Part shown: positions 13,537 through 15,144 of the stretch, in pieces
Position numbering within the stretch: position 1 is the stretch's first letter
How the letters are laid out: every line of letters begins with the position of its first letter
Assembly: GCA_050010575.1 (NCBI GenBank)
Contig: JBEKKU010000056.1
Coordinates: forward strand, 1 to 15,144
Length of the DNA: 15,144 nt
Reading direction: 5' to 3'
From: Palsa-1188 sp050010575
GTDB taxonomy: Bacteria > Bacillota > DSM-12270 > Thermacetogeniales > Thermacetogeniaceae
Made by a program: the position numbers and the translations under genes
The notes under the pieces: model-generated
The model's database searches: none
Seen by the model: the letters and a program-made list of their open reading frames with translations, nothing else
Told to the model about the DNA's origin: nothing

Positions 13537-14340
13537 CTATTTGATCAGCCGCTTCTTGACCATGACCAGGGGAATGCGCAGGGTTAACAGCACCAGTGCT
13601 GCCAGCCAGACCAGGTGGCCCCACACAGGCCGGGTGGCCGTTCCCAGGATCAGCGGCCGGACCGCCTCCACGGCGTGGTACAGCGGTGTGAACCAGGCCA
13701 GCAGCCGGACTCCTGCCGGCAGGGTTTCCAGCGGGAAAAAGACCCCGGAGAGAAAAAACATCGGGGTGATCAACAGGGTGAAGAAGTACTCAAAGGAATC
13801 GAATCCCGGCGCAATGCTGGTCCAGATCATGGAGATGATCGAGAACCCTGCTGCCATCAAGGCTACGGGAACCGGCGCCAAGAGCGCCCAGCAGGATCTG
13901 ACCAGGCCAAACACGGCCAACACCGTGAGAAACACAGTGCCGTACAGAACCCCCTTGAAGGTCCCGTATAGAATCTCTCCCAGGACCACGTCGTCCATGC
14001 TGACCGGGGTGGCCACCATTGATTGAAAAACCTTCTGCACCGACATGCGGGTGAAGCTGCCGTAGGTCATCTCATAAGTCGTAGCGAACATGCTCGAGGA
14101 CGCCACCAGGGCCGGGGCCAGAAAATTGATATAGGGTAATCCGTGAATTTTATTGACATATACTCCCAGGCCGAAGCCCAGCGCCCAGAGGTAGATAACC
14201 GGTTCCACGAAATTGAACATGATGTTGGCCATCCAGGTCTTGCGAAACAGCAGCAGGTTGCGGCAGAAGACTCTGTATACCAGCGGCCAGGACAGGTCCG
14301 GCCAGGACAGCAAGTTTTGCCACAGGCGATTACCGGGCAT
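13537..14340 (-). CDS. ABC-2 type export permease, NodJ-like
   Basis: This 267-residue membrane protein has six hydrophobic helices and is the transmembrane half of an ABC exporter. It shows the NodJ pattern: MFNFVEPVIYLWALGFGLG in the first helix, LPYINFLAPALVASSSMFATTYE, then TRMSVQKVFQSMVATPVSMDDVVLGEI, the cytoplasmic segment conserved in NodJ. The C-terminal half has PMFFLSGVFFPLETLP and a final basic tail, KKRLIK. In rhizobia NodIJ exports lipo-chitin oligosaccharides. Homologues in other bacteria export unidentified or lipid/polysaccharide-type substrates, and no nodulation gene is here, so the substrate is unknown. The start chosen is ATG at 14340, preceded by GGGAGGGGG; it overlaps the end of the ATPase gene by 11 bases (14330-14340), so the pair is coupled. 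An upstream TTG at 14388 would add 16 unlikely residues. Confidence 0.9.
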   Translation of the reverse strand: MPGNRLWQNLLSWPDLSWPLVYRVFCRNLLLFRKTWMANIMFNFVEPVIYLWALGFGLGVYVNKIHGLPYINFLAPALVASSSMFATTYEMTYGSFTRMSVQKVFQSMVATPVSMDDVVLGEILYGTFKGVLYGTVFLTVLAVFGLVRSCWALLAPVPVALMAAGFSIISMIWTSIAPGFDSFEYFFTLLITPMFFLSGVFFPLETLPAGVRLLAWFTPLYHAVEAVRPLILGTATRPVWGHLVWLAALVLLTLRIPLVMVKKRLIK

Positions 14341-15144
14341 CTTCCCGTTCCCCCTCCCTCCGCTTGCCAGGCAATAAAGCGGCGCCATCCTCTCGCAAGG
14401 ATTCGCCGGTCAGCTGCAGAAATACATCCTCCAGGTTGGATAGCCTCAGGCGACGATAACGGATCGGGATCTGCTGCCGGGAAGCCTGTGCCGTTACCCT
14501 GTCCATCAGTTCCAGACCGTGGTCCGTAAACAGCACCAGGTCATCCCCCATTCCCTGCCGGCATCTGATCAGCTCCCGGCTGTCATCAAACAGGCTGTCC
14601 GGGCATCCGCAGCCGGCTCCCAACTCCAGGGCCTCCTTGCCCAGATGGCGCTCGATCAAGCCTTCGGGCTGGCCTTCTTCCACGATCTCCCCCTGGTACA
14701 TGATGATCAGCCGGTCGCATAGTTGGCTGGCCTCCTCCATGTAATGGGTCGTCAATAGCATGGTGGTGCCCTCCTCCTTCAGCCTGCGCAAACGGTGCCA
14801 GACCAGGTGGCGGGCATAGGGATCCAGGCCGGTGGTCGGCTCATCCAGCAGCAGGAGAGCCGGCTGGTTGATCAGCCCCCGGCCCAGGGTCAATCTTCTG
14901 CGCAGCCCTCCGGACAGGTTCTCCACCGGCTCATCAGCCTTATCCTGCAAATCCATGAAGGAGAGGATCTCTTCAGACCGCTTTTTAGCGGTCTCCCGGT
15001 CGATTTGAAAATAGCCGGCATAGATTATCAAGTTCTCCCGCACCGAGAGCACCGGATCGAGATCGTCATCCTGGGAGATCACCCCGATCTGGGATTTGAT
15101 CGCCCTCGGCCGGAGCATGATATCCTCGCCAAATACGCTCAGCA
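14330..15144 (-). CDS. ABC exporter ATPase, NodI-like (partial, N-terminus outside window)
   Basis: About 270 residues are visible; the frame stays open to the right edge, and the Walker A motif lies beyond it. Seen motifs: Q-loop GVISQDDDLDPVLSVRENL, signature LSGGLRRRLTLGRGL, Walker B ALLLLDEPTTGLD, then PYARHLVWHRLRRLKEEGTTMLLTTHYMEEA with the switch His. The LSGG(L/M)(R/K)RRLTL, DP-ARHL and NLEDVFLQLTGESLRED segments are those of NodI, which supplies ATP energy to NodJ. An insertion-like GAGCGCP stretch occurs in the C-terminal domain. The next gene begins inside the end of this one with the matching NodJ-like permease. The substrate is not identifiable. Confidence 0.92.
   Translation of the reverse strand, partial: LSVFGEDIMLRPRAIKSQIGVISQDDDLDPVLSVRENLIIYAGYFQIDRETAKKRSEEILSFMDLQDKADEPVENLSGGLRRRLTLGRGLINQPALLLLDEPTTGLDPYARHLVWHRLRRLKEEGTTMLLTTHYMEEASQLCDRLIIMYQGEIVEEGQPEGLIERHLGKEALELGAGCGCPDSLFDDSRELIRCRQGMGDDLVLFTDHGLELMDRVTAQASRQQIPIRYRRLRLSNLEDVFLQLTGESLREDGAALLPGKRREGEREDAR

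Noticed and set aside
1..15144. Possible mobile-element, phage, CRISPR or defence-system content.
   Set aside because: No transposase, integrase, repeat-spacer array or known defence domain was seen. The genes fit ordinary chromosomal functions, and composition looks even by eye.

Overview
The window looks like chromosomal DNA of a spore-forming Gram-positive bacterium, most likely a clostridial (Peptococcaceae-type) Bacillota. The evidence is indirect: strong AGGAGG-type ribosome binding sites, several GTG and TTG starts, a BirA-type biotin operator, a YdiF-like ABC-F protein, and a small hydrophobic gene behind a sequence that fits the late mother-cell sigma-K promoter. The species cannot be named from this. 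No tRNA, rRNA, CRISPR array, insertion sequence or phage gene was seen. Coding density is high and no gene-free stretch exceeds 300 bases.

Layout. Bases 1-1553 (minus strand) hold a biotin ECF transporter operon in the order bioY, EcfA-type ATPase, EcfT-type membrane protein; the last runs off the left edge. A near-perfect BirA operator with an embedded promoter lies upstream (1603-1656). Next on the minus strand come an unrecognised 69-residue acidic protein, then a two-gene two-component unit: a PAS-PAS histidine kinase followed by a single-domain response regulator started from TTG. The kinase start is overlapped by a 17-codon upstream ORF with a strong Shine-Dalgarno. Then come a YdiF-like ABC-F ATPase and an EntS-like MFS exporter. 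A divergent, FLVCR-like MFS transporter starts at 7750 on the plus strand.

From 9000 to 13530 are a 42-residue membrane peptide with a sigma-K-like promoter, a convergent C45/phospholipase-B-like Ntn hydrolase, a class I (FbaB/DhnA-type) fructose-bisphosphate aldolase with its own terminator, and a divergent glutamate decarboxylase. The right end (13537-15144, minus) is a NodI/NodJ-like ABC-2 export pair; the ATPase is cut by the window edge before its Walker A motif.

How the genes work together. Three units are clear: biotin uptake controlled by biotin through BirA; a cytoplasmic PAS kinase passing phosphate to its CheY-like partner; and a NodIJ-like exporter. The rest look like independent housekeeping, stress or sporulation genes. 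The least understood items are the two small proteins, the kinase upstream ORF, and the unsecreted phospholipase-B-like hydrolase. I did not find evidence for a wholly new multi-gene system.
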